Below are positions 50,440-60,485 of a DNA stretch of 64,000 nt, piece by piece (the first letter of the stretch is position 1; the number at the start of each line of letters is the position of its first letter). A program made the translations under genes and the position numbers. The stretch comes from an uncultured Lacinutrix sp. (GTDB taxonomy: Bacteria; Bacteroidota; Bacteroidia; Flavobacteriales; Flavobacteriaceae). Under the pieces are notes generated by a model. It was not told the DNA's origin. It was given only the letters and a program-made list of their open reading frames with translations, and ran no database searches. The stretch is taken from positions 1 to 64,000 of the forward strand of contig NZ_CANMSJ010000013.1 in the NCBI RefSeq assembly GCF_947500605.1, written 5' to 3'.

Positions 50440-52443
50440 TTGGCAGTAAACGAAGCGAACATATTAAACCGATTGTATTTTGTAGCTGGATGTATGTTCA
50501 TCTTCGGGCTTGCTGTTGTTGTTAAATTATTAACGATACAGTATATTCATGGTGATAAATATCGTGAGTTGGCAGATAGTAGAACTATTGAGGATAAGCC
50601 AATTCCTGCCAATAGAGGTAATGTATATTCTGTAAACGGAAACTTGCTGGCAACATCAATTCCTAAATACGACATTAGAATAGATACAAAAACTCCAAAG
50701 AAAAAAATATGGCAAGAGCAAATTGGCCCATTATGCGATTCGTTGTCTAAATATTCAGGAAGATCTTCAAGTTATTATAGAGAGAATTTAAGAAAAGCGC
50801 GAGCTAAAAAAAACAGATATTATTTGTTAGCGCGTGACATTGGGTATTCAGACTATATAAGGTTACGCGATTTTCCATTATTAAAATTAGGTGCTTTTAA
50901 AGGAGGTTTAATTGTTGAGCAAACAACAAAGCGGGAGCATCCAATGGGAGGGATATCTATGAGAACCATAGGTTACGAGAGAACAGACGAAGATGGTAAT
51001 ATAACTCGAGCAGGATTAGATGGTGCTTTTGGTGAAAAATATTTAAAGGGTGTGGATGGGCATCGTATGAAGCAAAAAATAGGAAAAGGACAATGGAAGC
51101 CTATTAAAGATTCTAACGAAGTTGAGCCGCAAGATGGTTACGATATTTATACTACCATTAATGTTAATATTCAAGATATTGCACACCATTCTTTATTAGA
51201 GCAATTAGAAAAATACGATGCAGAACACGGTTGTGTTGTGGTAATGGAAGTTAAGACTGGTGAGATTAGAGCGATTTCAAATTTAGGAAAATCTAAGTCT
51301 GGAAAATATTACGAAAAAAGAAATTATGCAGTTTGGGAGTCTCACGAGCCTGGTTCTACTTTTAAATTGATGGCTGTAATGGCTGCTTTGGAGGATAAGG
51401 TGATTGATACCTCTACAATTATTGATACAAAAAGTGGATATAAAACATTTTATGGAAGAGGGATAACAGATACGCGTGGTTACGGTAAAATTTCTGTAGG
51501 TACAGCGTTCGAGAAATCTTCTAATATTGGTATGGCTACTATAATAGACGATAATTATTCTAAAAACCCAAGTAAGTTTATTAATAGATTAAAACAGTGG
51601 AAGCTTCATGAGAATTTAAACCTGCCTATTGTTGGAGAGGGAGATCCTGTAATACCTAAGCCAGGAGATAAAATATGGAGTAGAAATGCATTGCCGTCTA
51701 TGGCTTATGGTTATAATATGCAATTAACGCCATTGCAAACCTTAACGTTTTATAATGCGGTTGCGAATGATGGTGAGATGTTAAAGCCTCGTTTTTTACG
51801 TCAAGTAAAAGAGTTGGATAGAGAGATTGAAAGTTTTGATAAGGAAATTCGAGTAAAGAAGATTGCTTCAGACGAAACAATAAAGAAAGCTCAAAAGCTT
51901 TTAGAGAATGTTGTAGATCGTGGAACAGGAAAAGGAATGTATTCAAAGTACTTTTCTATGGCAGGTAAAACAGGTACTGCAAGAACGGATTATGGTGATT
52001 TTGAAAAGTGGAAAAAGGATAGGAAATATGTGTCGTCTTTTGCAGGATATTTTCCTGTAGAGAACCCAAAATATTCTTGTATTGTGGTTATTCATAAGCC
52101 AAGTATTAAAATAGGTTTGTATGGTGCAGATGTTGCTGGTCCGGTTTTCAAGCGTATCGCTCAAAAGATTTTTACAGACACGCCAATAATTGATGAGATT
52201 GAATCTCTTGAGGTGGAAAATGCGGCTATAGATAAAGAGTTTCAAAACTTTTACGATATAGCAAATACATATTTAACAATCATGCCAAGTGTAATTGGTC
52301 TTCCTGTAATGGATGCTATGGCATTGTGTGAGAATTTAGGATTAAAAGTGAAAATGAGTGGTAATGGAGTTGTGAAATCGCAATCTATTCCAAAAGGACA
52401 AAAAGTAAAGAAAAATCAAACTATAGTTTTAGAATTATCGTGA
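50440..52443 (+). CDS. ftsI: Penicillin-binding protein, FtsI type with PASTA domain
   Basis: This septal transpeptidase cross-links peptidoglycan made by FtsW. The 667-residue product starts at TTG (MAVNEANILNRLYFVAG) with one membrane anchor (about 13-35), a dimerisation domain, then the transpeptidase with SxxK Ser306-Lys309 (GSTFK), SxN at 360-362 (SSN) and KTG at 510-512. A single PASTA domain (about 613-667, MPSVIGLPVMDAMALCENLG) follows. PASTA domains are standard in Gram-positive relatives and also seen in Bacteroidota FtsI. It starts 7 nt after ftsL and overlaps murE by 4 nt. Confidence 0.95.
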   Translation: MAVNEANILNRLYFVAGCMFIFGLAVVVKLLTIQYIHGDKYRELADSRTIEDKPIPANRGNVYSVNGNLLATSIPKYDIRIDTKTPKKKIWQEQIGPLCDSLSKYSGRSSSYYRENLRKARAKKNRYYLLARDIGYSDYIRLRDFPLLKLGAFKGGLIVEQTTKREHPMGGISMRTIGYERTDEDGNITRAGLDGAFGEKYLKGVDGHRMKQKIGKGQWKPIKDSNEVEPQDGYDIYTTINVNIQDIAHHSLLEQLEKYDAEHGCVVVMEVKTGEIRAISNLGKSKSGKYYEKRNYAVWESHEPGSTFKLMAVMAALEDKVIDTSTIIDTKSGYKTFYGRGITDTRGYGKISVGTAFEKSSNIGMATIIDDNYSKNPSKFINRLKQWKLHENLNLPIVGEGDPVIPKPGDKIWSRNALPSMAYGYNMQLTPLQTLTFYNAVANDGEMLKPRFLRQVKELDREIESFDKEIRVKKIASDETIKKAQKLLENVVDRGTGKGMYSKYFSMAGKTGTARTDYGDFEKWKKDRKYVSSFAGYFPVENPKYSCIVVIHKPSIKIGLYGADVAGPVFKRIAQKIFTDTPIIDEIESLEVENAAIDKEFQNFYDIANTYLTIMPSVIGLPVMDAMALCENLGLKVKMSGNGVVKSQSIPKGQKVKKNQTIVLELS

Positions 52444-53903
52444 ATTTATTAATAGACATATTATATAAGGTTACTATCAATAGTGTTGTTGGGTCAACAG
52501 GTGTATCTATAGGTAATATCCATTTTAACTCAAAAAGTACTGCCGTAAACGATTTGTTTGTTGCAATAAAAGGTAGTGTTGTAGATGGACATAATTATAT
52601 AGAAAATGCGGTAGAGCAAGGTGCTATTGCAGTAGTTTGCGAGCAGTTGCCTCAGGCTTTGAAAGATGGCGTAACTTATGTTGTTGTAGAAGATTCTAGT
52701 TCGGCATTGGCTGTCATGGCTTCTAATTATTATGGTAATCCATCATCAAATTTAAAATTAGTTGGTGTTACTGGAACTAATGGGAAAACAACAATTGCAA
52801 CTTTGTTGTTTCAGCTCTTTAAAAAGGCTGGTTATAAGGTAGGCTTGTTATCTACAGTTGTTATTAAAGTGGATGATAAAGATTATAAGGCTACACATAC
52901 AACGCCAGATTCTCTAACGATTAATCGTTATTTAAAAGAGATGAATAATGAAGGTGTAGAGTTCTGTTTTATGGAGGTGAGTTCTCATGGTATTCATCAA
53001 AAAAGAACAGAAGGGTTAGAGTTTTCGGGTGGAATTTTCACCAATCTTACTCATGATCATTTAGATTATCACGACACGTTTGCTGAGTATCGAGATGTTA
53101 AAAAAACGTTTTTCGATAACCTTGGAAAAAATGCTTTTGCACTTACAAATGCAGATGATAAAAATGGAGTTGTAATGCTTCAAAATACTAAGGCGAAACA
53201 ATATAAATACGGATTAAAAAATTACGCAGATTATAAAGCACAAATTCTTGAAAATTCCTTTAGCGGAATGTTGTTGAAAATTAACAATAGTGAGGTTTGG
53301 ACAAAGCTAATAGGTGGTTTTAATGCTTCAAATGTTTTAGCTATTTACGCTACTGCGGAATTATTAGGACTTGAAAAAACAGAGATTCTTCGATTAATAA
53401 GCTTGTTAGAAAGTGTAAGTGGAAGATTTCAATATTTAATTTCTGAAGGTAAAATAACTGCGATAGTAGATTATGCGCATACACCTGATGCTTTAAAAAA
53501 TGTATTAGAAACTATAAATAGTATTCGTACTAAAAATGAAGAATTAATTACTGTTGTTGGTTGCGGTGGTGATAGAGATAAAACAAAGCGACCAAAAATG
53601 GGAAACATTGCTTCGGCTTTAAGTACTAAAGCTGTTTTTACAAGCGATAATCCTAGAACTGAAGTGCCAGAAACTATAATAGAAGATGTGGAGAAAGGTG
53701 TAGAGCCTCAAAACTTCAAGAAAATATTATCTATTGTAGATAGAAAACAGGCTATTAAAACAGCATGTCAATTGGCTAATGAAGGAGATATTATACTAAT
53801 TGCAGGAAAGGGTCATGAAACCTATCAAGAGGTTAATGGTGAGCGTAGTGATTTTGATGATTTTAAAATTGTAAAAGAATTATTAAAGCAAATGCAGAAG
53901 TAG
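52440..53903 (+). CDS. murE: UDP-N-acetylmuramoyl-L-alanyl-D-glutamate-2,6-diaminopimelate ligase
   Basis: MurE adds the third amino acid to the stem peptide. The 487-residue product starts at GTG in a 4-nt GTGA overlap with ftsI. The ATP loop GTNGKTT lies at 112-118, and DNPR at 403-406 marks the meso-diaminopimelate-specific type rather than lysine. HTTPDSL and EVSSHG are also present. The length is normal. Confidence 0.96.
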   Translation: MNLLIDILYKVTINSVVGSTGVSIGNIHFNSKSTAVNDLFVAIKGSVVDGHNYIENAVEQGAIAVVCEQLPQALKDGVTYVVVEDSSSALAVMASNYYGNPSSNLKLVGVTGTNGKTTIATLLFQLFKKAGYKVGLLSTVVIKVDDKDYKATHTTPDSLTINRYLKEMNNEGVEFCFMEVSSHGIHQKRTEGLEFSGGIFTNLTHDHLDYHDTFAEYRDVKKTFFDNLGKNAFALTNADDKNGVVMLQNTKAKQYKYGLKNYADYKAQILENSFSGMLLKINNSEVWTKLIGGFNASNVLAIYATAELLGLEKTEILRLISLLESVSGRFQYLISEGKITAIVDYAHTPDALKNVLETINSIRTKNEELITVVGCGGDRDKTKRPKMGNIASALSTKAVFTSDNPRTEVPETIIEDVEKGVEPQNFKKILSIVDRKQAIKTACQLANEGDIILIAGKGHETYQEVNGERSDFDDFKIVKELLKQMQK

Positions 53904-53952
53904 TTTGTTGTATGGTCTAGGCCTTAAATTAAAAAGAAATAAAAAATAAACA

Positions 53953-55185
53953 ATGTTATATTACCTATTCGAATATTTAGAAAAACAATTTCAATTAACA
54001 GGAGCGAGTGTGTTTCAGTTTATCACGTTTCGTGCTGCCTTGGCAATTATTATGTCGTTGTTGTTTTCTACAATTTTTGGAAAGAGAATCATTCGTTTGC
54101 TGCAAAAAATGCAAGTAGGAGAATCGGTTAGAGATCTAGGTTTAGAAGGTCAGGTTGAAAAAGCGGGTACGCCAACAATGGGAGGATTAATTATTATTTT
54201 TTCAACGTTAATCCCTGTATTGTTATTAGCGAAACTAGAAAATATCTATGTGATAATGCTTATTGTAACCACTATTTGGATGGGATTAGTTGGTTTTACA
54301 GACGATTATATAAAAGTATTTAAAAAAGACAAAGGTGGATTAAGCGGTAAGTTTAAAGTATTAGGTCAAGTAGGTTTAGGGATTTTTGTTGGATCAATAA
54401 TGTATTTTCATCCAGGTGTAACCATTAAGACTGAAAAAATAAACCCAGTTAATAGTACCGAGTTGATTACTCAAAATTCAGTTAAAGAATTTAATCCAGA
54501 AGAACAGTCTCTTAAAACAACAATACCTTTTGTAAAAGATAATGAATTCGACTACACAAGTATAGTAACATTGTTTGGAGAAGATTATGCAAAGTATGCA
54601 TGGTTGGTGTTTATTCCTATTGTAATTTTTATTGTAACAGCAGTTTCTAATGGTGCAAATTTAACCGATGGTATCGATGGCTTAGCTGCAGGTAGTTCGG
54701 CTATAATAGTATTTACACTAGCTATTTTCGCCTTCATTTCTGGTAATATTGTGTTTTCAGATTATCTCAATGTCATGTTTATTCCTAGGCTTGGAGAGCT
54801 TGTGGTGTTTATCGCAGCTTTTGTAGGAGCATTAATTGGGTTTCTTTGGTACAATACATATCCAGCTCAAGTGTTTATGGGTGATACGGGTAGTTTAACT
54901 ATTGGTGGGATTATAGCGGTAATAGCAATTGCGGTTAGAAAAGAGTTGTTAATTCCATTGTTATGTGGAATCTTTTTTGCTGAATCATTATCGGTAATTC
55001 TACAGGTAAGTTGGTTTAAGTATACAAAGAAAAAATATGGTGAGGGTCGACGCATTTTTAAAATGTCGCCTTTACATCATCATTATCAAAAAGGAGGATA
55101 TCACGAAAGTAAAATAGTAACACGTTTTTGGATTGTTGGAATATTTCTAGCCATTTTAACGATAGTTACGCTTAAGCTGAGATAA
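53953..55185 (+). CDS. mraY: Phospho-N-acetylmuramoyl-pentapeptide-transferase
   Basis: MraY joins UDP-MurNAc-pentapeptide to undecaprenyl phosphate in the inner membrane to make lipid I. The 410-residue product has about ten helices, the catalytic pair Asp117-Asp118 (FTDDYIKV), [12 protein letters not shown], and the histidine loop [10 protein letters not shown]. It is about 50 residues longer than the E. coli enzyme (360), mainly through an extra periplasmic segment between about 155 and 205 ([18 protein letters not shown] and following). It lies 49 nt after murE. Confidence 0.96.
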   Translation: MLYYLFEYLEKQFQLTGASVFQFITFRAALAIIMSLLFSTIFGKRIIRLLQKMQVGESVRDLGLEGQVEKAGTPTMGGLIIIFSTLIPVLLLAKLENIYVIMLIVTTIWMGLVGFTDDYIKVFKKDKGGLSGKFKVLGQVGLGIFVGSIMYFHPGVTIKTEKINPVNSTELITQNSVKEFNPEEQSLKTTIPFVKDNEFDYTSIVTLFGEDYAKYAWLVFIPIVIFIVTAVSNGANLTDGIDGLAAGSSAIIVFTLAIFAFISGNIVFSDYLNVMFIPRLGELVVFIAAFVGALIGFLWYNTYPAQVFMGDTGSLTIGGIIAVIAIAVRKELLIPLLCGIFFAESLSVILQVSWFKYTKKKYGEGRRIFKMSPLHHHYQKGGYHESKIVTRFWIVGIFLAILTIVTLKLR

Positions 55186-55237
55186 AAGATTACTATTTCT
55201 GTTAAGTTAGGAATCTGTAATAAACGAATAAAGTAAA

Positions 55238-55262
55238 TAAATTTCTGCTTTTGCAGGAGTGA
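55238..55262 (+). repeat. Small CTGC-TTTT-GCAG hairpin, palindromic repeat remnant
   Basis: TTTCTGCTTTTGCAGGAGTG resembles the CCTGCTTTCGCAGG unit of flavobacterial interspersed repeats, like the copy near 50090. It lies just before murD. Confidence 0.4.
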
Positions 55263-55275
55263 GAAGAAAGAAAAA

Positions 55276-56613
55276 TTGAAAAAACAAAGATTAGCAATAT
55301 TAGGAGCAGGAGAAAGTGGAGTTGGTACTGCACTTTTAGCAAAAGCGAAAGGTTATGCTGTTTTTGTTTCAGATAAAGGAATAATAAAAGAAAAGTACAA
55401 AGAAGTTCTTATATATAATGAGATTGAGTGGGAAGAACAACAGCATACAGAGTCTAAGATTTTAAATGCAGATGTTGTAATGAAAAGTCCTGGGATTCCT
55501 GATAAGGTAGCGTTAATTCAAAAACTTATTAGTAACAAAATTCCAGTTGTTTCAGAAATTGAGTTTGCTTCTAAATATACAAATGCAACCATTGTTGGAA
55601 TTACCGGAAGTAACGGTAAAACAACAACGGCATCGCTAGCACATCATATTCTAAAACAAGAATTAAATGTAGGTTTAGCGGGTAATATTGGTGATAGTTT
55701 TGCAAAACAAATTTTAGAAGATGATTTTGAAAACTACGTGTTAGAAATTAGTAGTTTTCAATTAGATGGAATCGTAGATTTTAGACCAAACATTGCTGTG
55801 CTTACTAATATTACACCAGATCATTTAAATCGGTACGATTATAAATTTGAAAATTATATCGATTCAAAATTCAGAATAACACTAAATCAAACTAAAGAAG
55901 ATTATTTGATTTATGATGCTGATGATGAAGTGATAAATAAATGGTTAAACGAGAATACTATTCAGTCTACATTGTTGCCTTTTTCATTGGTTAAAACAAT
56001 TGAAAATGGTGCGTATTTGGACAATGAAAATATAATAATAACAATAGATAACAATCAAATAATTATGCCAACAAAAAATATAGCTTTAGAAGGAAAACAT
56101 AATACTAAAAATGCAATGGCTGCATCTACTGTAGCTCATTTATTAAAAATAAGAAAGCAAACTATTCGTGAGAGTTTAGAGAATTTTCATGGTGTTGAAC
56201 ACCGTTTGGAGCAGGTGCTTAAGATTAACAAAGTGCAGTACATAAACGATTCTAAGGCTACAAATGTAAATGCTACTTATTATGCATTAGAAAGCATGGG
56301 TGCGCCAACAGTTTGGATTGTTGGTGGTGTGGATAAAGGAAACGATTATTCAGGATTGTTTCCATTTATAAACGAAAAAGTAAAGGCTATTATTTGTTTA
56401 GGCATAGACAATGAAAAGCTAGTTGAAAGCTTTGGGAATATGGTTGATGTTATTGTTGAGACGCAATTTATGAGTGAGGCAGTTAAAATTGCCTATAAAT
56501 TAGCAGAGGCAGGTGATAATGTATTGTTGTCTCCGGCTTGTGCAAGTTTCGATTTGTTTGAAAACTATGAAGATAGAGGAAGGCAATTTAAAGATGCAGT
56601 AAGAAATCTATAA
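55276..56613 (+). CDS. murD: UDP-N-acetylmuramoyl-L-alanine-D-glutamate ligase
   Basis: MurD adds D-glutamate, the product of MurI, to UDP-MurNAc-L-Ala. The 445-residue product starts at TTG (MKKQRLAILGAGESG). It has the N-terminal Rossmann motif ILGAGESGVG, the ATP loop GSNGKTTTASL, EISSFQLDG, and the C-terminal LLSPACASFDLFENYEDRG. The length is normal. It is 90 nt after mraY. Confidence 0.96.
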   Translation: MKKQRLAILGAGESGVGTALLAKAKGYAVFVSDKGIIKEKYKEVLIYNEIEWEEQQHTESKILNADVVMKSPGIPDKVALIQKLISNKIPVVSEIEFASKYTNATIVGITGSNGKTTTASLAHHILKQELNVGLAGNIGDSFAKQILEDDFENYVLEISSFQLDGIVDFRPNIAVLTNITPDHLNRYDYKFENYIDSKFRITLNQTKEDYLIYDADDEVINKWLNENTIQSTLLPFSLVKTIENGAYLDNENIIITIDNNQIIMPTKNIALEGKHNTKNAMAASTVAHLLKIRKQTIRESLENFHGVEHRLEQVLKINKVQYINDSKATNVNATYYALESMGAPTVWIVGGVDKGNDYSGLFPFINEKVKAIICLGIDNEKLVESFGNMVDVIVETQFMSEAVKIAYKLAEAGDNVLLSPACASFDLFENYEDRGRQFKDAVRNL

Positions 56614-56744
56614 TTAGAAATTGTATTTAGAGAGATTTTTTTTGTATACAATCTCTTGATTTTAAATAAGCTATAAATAAGAGTGAAAAATAAATTAATT
56701 ATAACGCCTAAAAGCGTTGTGATAACGTATAATTAAAAGACGAA

Positions 56745-57947
56745 GTGCAGCAAGTATTTAAAAACATAAAAGGGGATCGATTAATTTGGGCTATAGCTGC
56801 TTTGCTGGCTATATTCTCATTTCTTCCTGTGTATAGTGCTGCTAGTAATTTGGTTAATATTGGAGGGAATTCTAATACATTTTCATATTTTATAAAGCAT
56901 TTTATGCATTTATTTTTAGGTTTCTCAATAATGTATGGAGTGCATAAGGTGCCTTATCGTTATTTCCGAGGATTGTCTATGGTTATGATTCCAATTGTTT
57001 TGGTCTTGTTAGTTGTAACAATACTTCAGGGTACTACAATTGAAGGCGCAAATGCTAGTAGGTGGATTCATATTCCATTTGTAAATATGTCTTTTCAAAC
57101 GTCAACATTAGCATCTGTAGTGTTAATGGTTTATGTGGCAAGATATATGTCTAAGGTTAAAAATGAAGAAGTGTCTTTTAAGGATTCTATTTTACCGCTT
57201 TGGGTGCCTGTGTTTTTAGTTTTAATATTAATTTTGCCTTCAAATTTTTCAACTACAGCATTAATGTTTTTAATGGTTGTAGTGTTGGTCTTTTTGGGAG
57301 GTTATCCAATTAGGTATTTAGCTGTTATATTGGGTACTGGAGTTTTGTCTTTGGTATTGTTTATTTTAATAGCTAAAGCGTTTCCAGATGCAATGCCTAA
57401 CCGTATTGATACTTGGATGAGTAGGATTGAGAGCTTCTCTGATGATGGAGATACGGAAGCGGATTATCAAATTGAAAAAGCTAAAATTGCAATAGCATCA
57501 GGAGAATTAACAGGTGTTGGACCAGGAAAAAGTACACAAAAAAACTTTTTACCTCAATCATCGTCAGATTTTATTTTCGCAATTATTATTGAAGAATATG
57601 GGTTGATTGGAGGTTTGTTTTTAATGGTATTGTATATGTGGTTGTTATTTAGAATTGTAATAGTGGCACAAAAATCGGATACTATTTTTGGTAAATTATT
57701 AGCGCTTGGCGTTGGAATTCCAATAGTATTTCAGGCCATGATAAATATGGCTGTTGCGGTAGAGTTATTTCCTGTTACAGGTCAAACCTTGCCATTAATT
57801 AGTAGTGGAGGTACATCTATTTGGATGACCTGTTTGGCTATAGGTATAATATTAAGCGTAAGTGCTAAGAGAGAAGAAATAAAAGGGAAAGAGAACGAAG
57901 AAGAAGTTGAACAAAATCCATTAGAAATCCTTTCGGAGGCTATATAG
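56745..57947 (+). CDS. ftsW: Septal peptidoglycan glycosyltransferase FtsW
   Basis: FtsW is the SEDS-family polymerase that extends glycan strands from lipid II at the septum, paired with FtsI. The 400-residue product starts at GTG and has about ten membrane helices. SEDS marks include ASRWIHIPFVNMSFQTS, GVGPGKSTQKNFLPQSSSDF and the catalytic-region loop VTGQTLPLISSGGTS. The charged C-terminus is cytoplasmic. Its stop touches the murG start with no gap. Confidence 0.95.
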   Translation: MQQVFKNIKGDRLIWAIAALLAIFSFLPVYSAASNLVNIGGNSNTFSYFIKHFMHLFLGFSIMYGVHKVPYRYFRGLSMVMIPIVLVLLVVTILQGTTIEGANASRWIHIPFVNMSFQTSTLASVVLMVYVARYMSKVKNEEVSFKDSILPLWVPVFLVLILILPSNFSTTALMFLMVVVLVFLGGYPIRYLAVILGTGVLSLVLFILIAKAFPDAMPNRIDTWMSRIESFSDDGDTEADYQIEKAKIAIASGELTGVGPGKSTQKNFLPQSSSDFIFAIIIEEYGLIGGLFLMVLYMWLLFRIVIVAQKSDTIFGKLLALGVGIPIVFQAMINMAVAVELFPVTGQTLPLISSGGTSIWMTCLAIGIILSVSAKREEIKGKENEEEVEQNPLEILSEAI

Positions 57948-59042
57948 ATGAGTAATTATAAAATCATATTATCAGGTGGTGGAACAGGTGGACATATCTA
58001 TCCTGCTATTGCTATTGCAAATGAGTTAAAGTTGCGTTTTCCAAATGCAGAGTTTCTTTTTGTTGGAGCAAAAGACCGTATGGAAATGGAGAAAGTTCCT
58101 CAAGCTGGTTATAAAATTAAAGGCTTGTGGATTACTGGAATCGAAAGAAAATTAACGCTTAAAAATTTAATGTTTCCGTTTAAGCTTGTCAATAGTTTAT
58201 GGAATGCAAAAAAAATTATTAAACAGTTTAAGCCAGATGTTGTAATTGGAACAGGTGGTTTTGCAAGCGGACCATTGTTGCAAATGGCAGTTTCTAAAGG
58301 TATACCTAGTTTAATACAGGAGCAAAATTCTTATCCAGGAATTACAAATAAATTACTGTCTAAAAAAGTGCAAAAAATATGCGTTGCTTACGATGGTTTA
58401 GAGCGATTTTTTCCTAAAAATAAAATATTAAAAACAGGGAATCCTGTGCGTCAAGATTTGTTGGCTATTAATTCTAAGAGAAGTGAGGCGATAAAGTACT
58501 TTGGTTTAATTGAAGGAAAAAAAACGCTTCTAGTATTAGGAGGTAGTTTGGGAGCAAAAGCGATAAACGAATTATTAAAAAGAGAGTTAGACTTTTTGCA
58601 AACGCAACAAGTGCAAATTATCTGGCAAACAGGGAAGTTGTATTATAACGACTATAAAATTAATGGAGACATTAAAGATGTACACGTGCATGAGTATATA
58701 AATAATATGGATTTCGCTTATGCGGCGGCAGATATTATTATTTCAAGAGCAGGTGCAGGTTCTGTTTCAGAGCTATGTATTGTTGGGAAACCGGTTATTT
58801 TTGTGCCTTCTCCTTATGTAGCAGAAGATCATCAAACCAAAAATGCAAAAGCGATTGTAGATGAGAATGCTGCTTTAATGATTGCGCAAGAGGATTTAGA
58901 AGTAGATTTTAAAAATAAATTTTCTCAATTGGTAGCTTCCGCTGAAAAACAAAATCAGCTAAGCGATAATATTAAAAAATTAGCATTGGTAAATGCAACA
59001 AAAGAAATAGTTGATGAAGTTGAAAAACTTCTAAAAAAATAA
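57948..59042 (+). CDS. murG: UDP-N-acetylglucosamine-N-acetylmuramyl-(pentapeptide) pyrophosphoryl-undecaprenol GlcNAc transferase
   Basis: MurG adds GlcNAc to lipid I, making lipid II on the inner face of the membrane. The 364-residue GT-B enzyme has the glycine-rich loop [11 protein letters not shown] (residues 10-20), GTGGFASGP, the second loop [12 protein letters not shown], and the UDP-GlcNAc site [12 protein letters not shown] with AEDHQTKNA. The length is normal. It begins immediately after the ftsW stop. Confidence 0.96.
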   Translation: MSNYKIILSGGGTGGHIYPAIAIANELKLRFPNAEFLFVGAKDRMEMEKVPQAGYKIKGLWITGIERKLTLKNLMFPFKLVNSLWNAKKIIKQFKPDVVIGTGGFASGPLLQMAVSKGIPSLIQEQNSYPGITNKLLSKKVQKICVAYDGLERFFPKNKILKTGNPVRQDLLAINSKRSEAIKYFGLIEGKKTLLVLGGSLGAKAINELLKRELDFLQTQQVQIIWQTGKLYYNDYKINGDIKDVHVHEYINNMDFAYAAADIIISRAGAGSVSELCIVGKPVIFVPSPYVAEDHQTKNAKAIVDENAALMIAQEDLEVDFKNKFSQLVASAEKQNQLSDNIKKLALVNATKEIVDEVEKLLKK

Positions 59043-59050
59043 AACAAATA

Positions 59051-59123
59051 TTGTGTCATTCAGAAGAAGTAACGACTGAAGAATCTCAAATTATAGATGC
59101 TTCGCTTAGCTCTGAATCACAAA
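59051..59123 (+). repeat. Interspersed inverted repeat between murG and murC
   Basis: TGTCATTCAGA (59054-59064) and TCTGAATCACA (59111-59121) are near-perfect complements. The inner words GAAGAATCTC and GCTTCGCTTAGC complete the pattern of the TGTCATTCTGA...GAAGAATCTC palindromic elements frequent in Bacteroidota intergenic DNA. Confidence 0.6.
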
Positions 59124-59132
59124 ATTAAAAAT

Positions 59133-60485
59133 ATGAATTTAAACAACGTACATAACATCTACTTTGTAGGCATTGGAGGTATTGGAATGAGTGCTATTGC
59201 TCGTTATTTCAAAGCCGCTAATAAGCAAGTTGCGGGCTACGATAAAACGAAAACAGACATTACAAATGCCTTAGAAGATATAGGTGTTGGTGTAACTGTT
59301 AATGATGCTATCGATGTTATTGAAAGTTCGTTTTTAGATTCAGAAAAAACACTAGTTGTTTATACGCCTGCAATTCCAAAAGATAATAAGCAACTTAATT
59401 ATTTTAAAGATAATGGGTTTAAGGTTTTAAAGCGCTCGGAGATTTTAGGACTCATTACAGAAAACACGTTCTGTCTAGCAGTAGCAGGAACGCATGGTAA
59501 AACGACTACCACAAGTATTCTTGGTCATATTATGATGGAATGTAATGTTCCGTTAACTGCTTTTTTAGGTGGTATTAGCGAGAATTATAATTCTAATTTA
59601 ATATTAAATGGTAATGAGGTAAGTGTTGTAGAAGCAGACGAATTTGATCGTTCTTTTTTAACTTTGTCACCAGATTTGGCTTGTATAACATCTATGGATG
59701 CAGATCATTTAGATATTTATGGAGATGCTTCAGAGCTAATTAAAACTTTCGAGGATTTTTCGAAAAGATTAAAGCCAAACGGAAAGCTATTTGTTAAAAA
59801 TGGTTTGCCTTTAAAAGGTATTACTTATGGTATTGAGGATGATGCGGATTATTCGGCTCAAAATATAAAAATAGAAAATGGTGCTTATGTGTTTGATGTT
59901 AAAACACCAAGTACAGTGCTTAAGGGAGTTCAATTTAATTTACCGGGTAGGCATAATTTATCTAATGCATTAATTGCTTTAGCAATGGCTTTAGAGTATG
60001 GTGTGCCAGCAAGTGATCTTATTAAGGCATTGGCATCTTATAAAGGTGTAAAGCGACGTTTTACGTATCAAATAAAAACAGATGATCTTGTTTTTATTGA
60101 TGATTATGCGCATCATCCCGAAGAAATAAATGCAGTGCATCAAGCGGTGCGAGAAATGTATCCTAATGATGAAGTGTTGGCGATTTTTCAACCGCACTTA
60201 TTCTCGAGGACTAAAGATTTTGCAGCAGAGTTTGCTAGTAGTCTTTCGCAATTTAATGAAGTACTTTTGTTGGATATTTATCCAGCAAGAGAATTGCCAA
60301 TTAAAGGTGTGACATCTAGTTGGTTATTGGGTAAAATAGAGAACACGAATAAAGAATTAATAGAGAAATCTGAGATTATTCAGAAAATAAAAGAAAGTAA
60401 AGCCAAAATCATCCTTACAATAGGTGCGGGAGATATAGGTGTAGAAGTACAAAAAATAAAAAAGGCGTTGGTTCATGAAAGTTAA
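59133..60485 (+). CDS. murC: UDP-N-acetylmuramate-L-alanine ligase
   Basis: MurC adds L-alanine, the first residue of the stem peptide. The 450-residue product begins MNLNNVHNIYFVGIGGIGMS; the longer frame from 59097 starts within the palindromic repeat and was rejected. It has the Rossmann motif GIGGIGMSAIARY, the ATP loop GTHGKTT at 119-125, EADEFDRSFL and DDYAHHPEEI. It overlaps ftsQ by 11 nt. Confidence 0.96.
   Translation: MNLNNVHNIYFVGIGGIGMSAIARYFKAANKQVAGYDKTKTDITNALEDIGVGVTVNDAIDVIESSFLDSEKTLVVYTPAIPKDNKQLNYFKDNGFKVLKRSEILGLITENTFCLAVAGTHGKTTTTSILGHIMMECNVPLTAFLGGISENYNSNLILNGNEVSVVEADEFDRSFLTLSPDLACITSMDADHLDIYGDASELIKTFEDFSKRLKPNGKLFVKNGLPLKGITYGIEDDADYSAQNIKIENGAYVFDVKTPSTVLKGVQFNLPGRHNLSNALIALAMALEYGVPASDLIKALASYKGVKRRFTYQIKTDDLVFIDDYAHHPEEINAVHQAVREMYPNDEVLAIFQPHLFSRTKDFAAEFASSLSQFNEVLLLDIYPARELPIKGVTSSWLLGKIENTNKELIEKSEIIQKIKESKAKIILTIGAGDIGVEVQKIKKALVHES

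Noticed and set aside
59097-59132. Upstream ATG for murC
   Set aside because: Lies inside the interspersed inverted repeat and adds 12 residues not typical of MurC.
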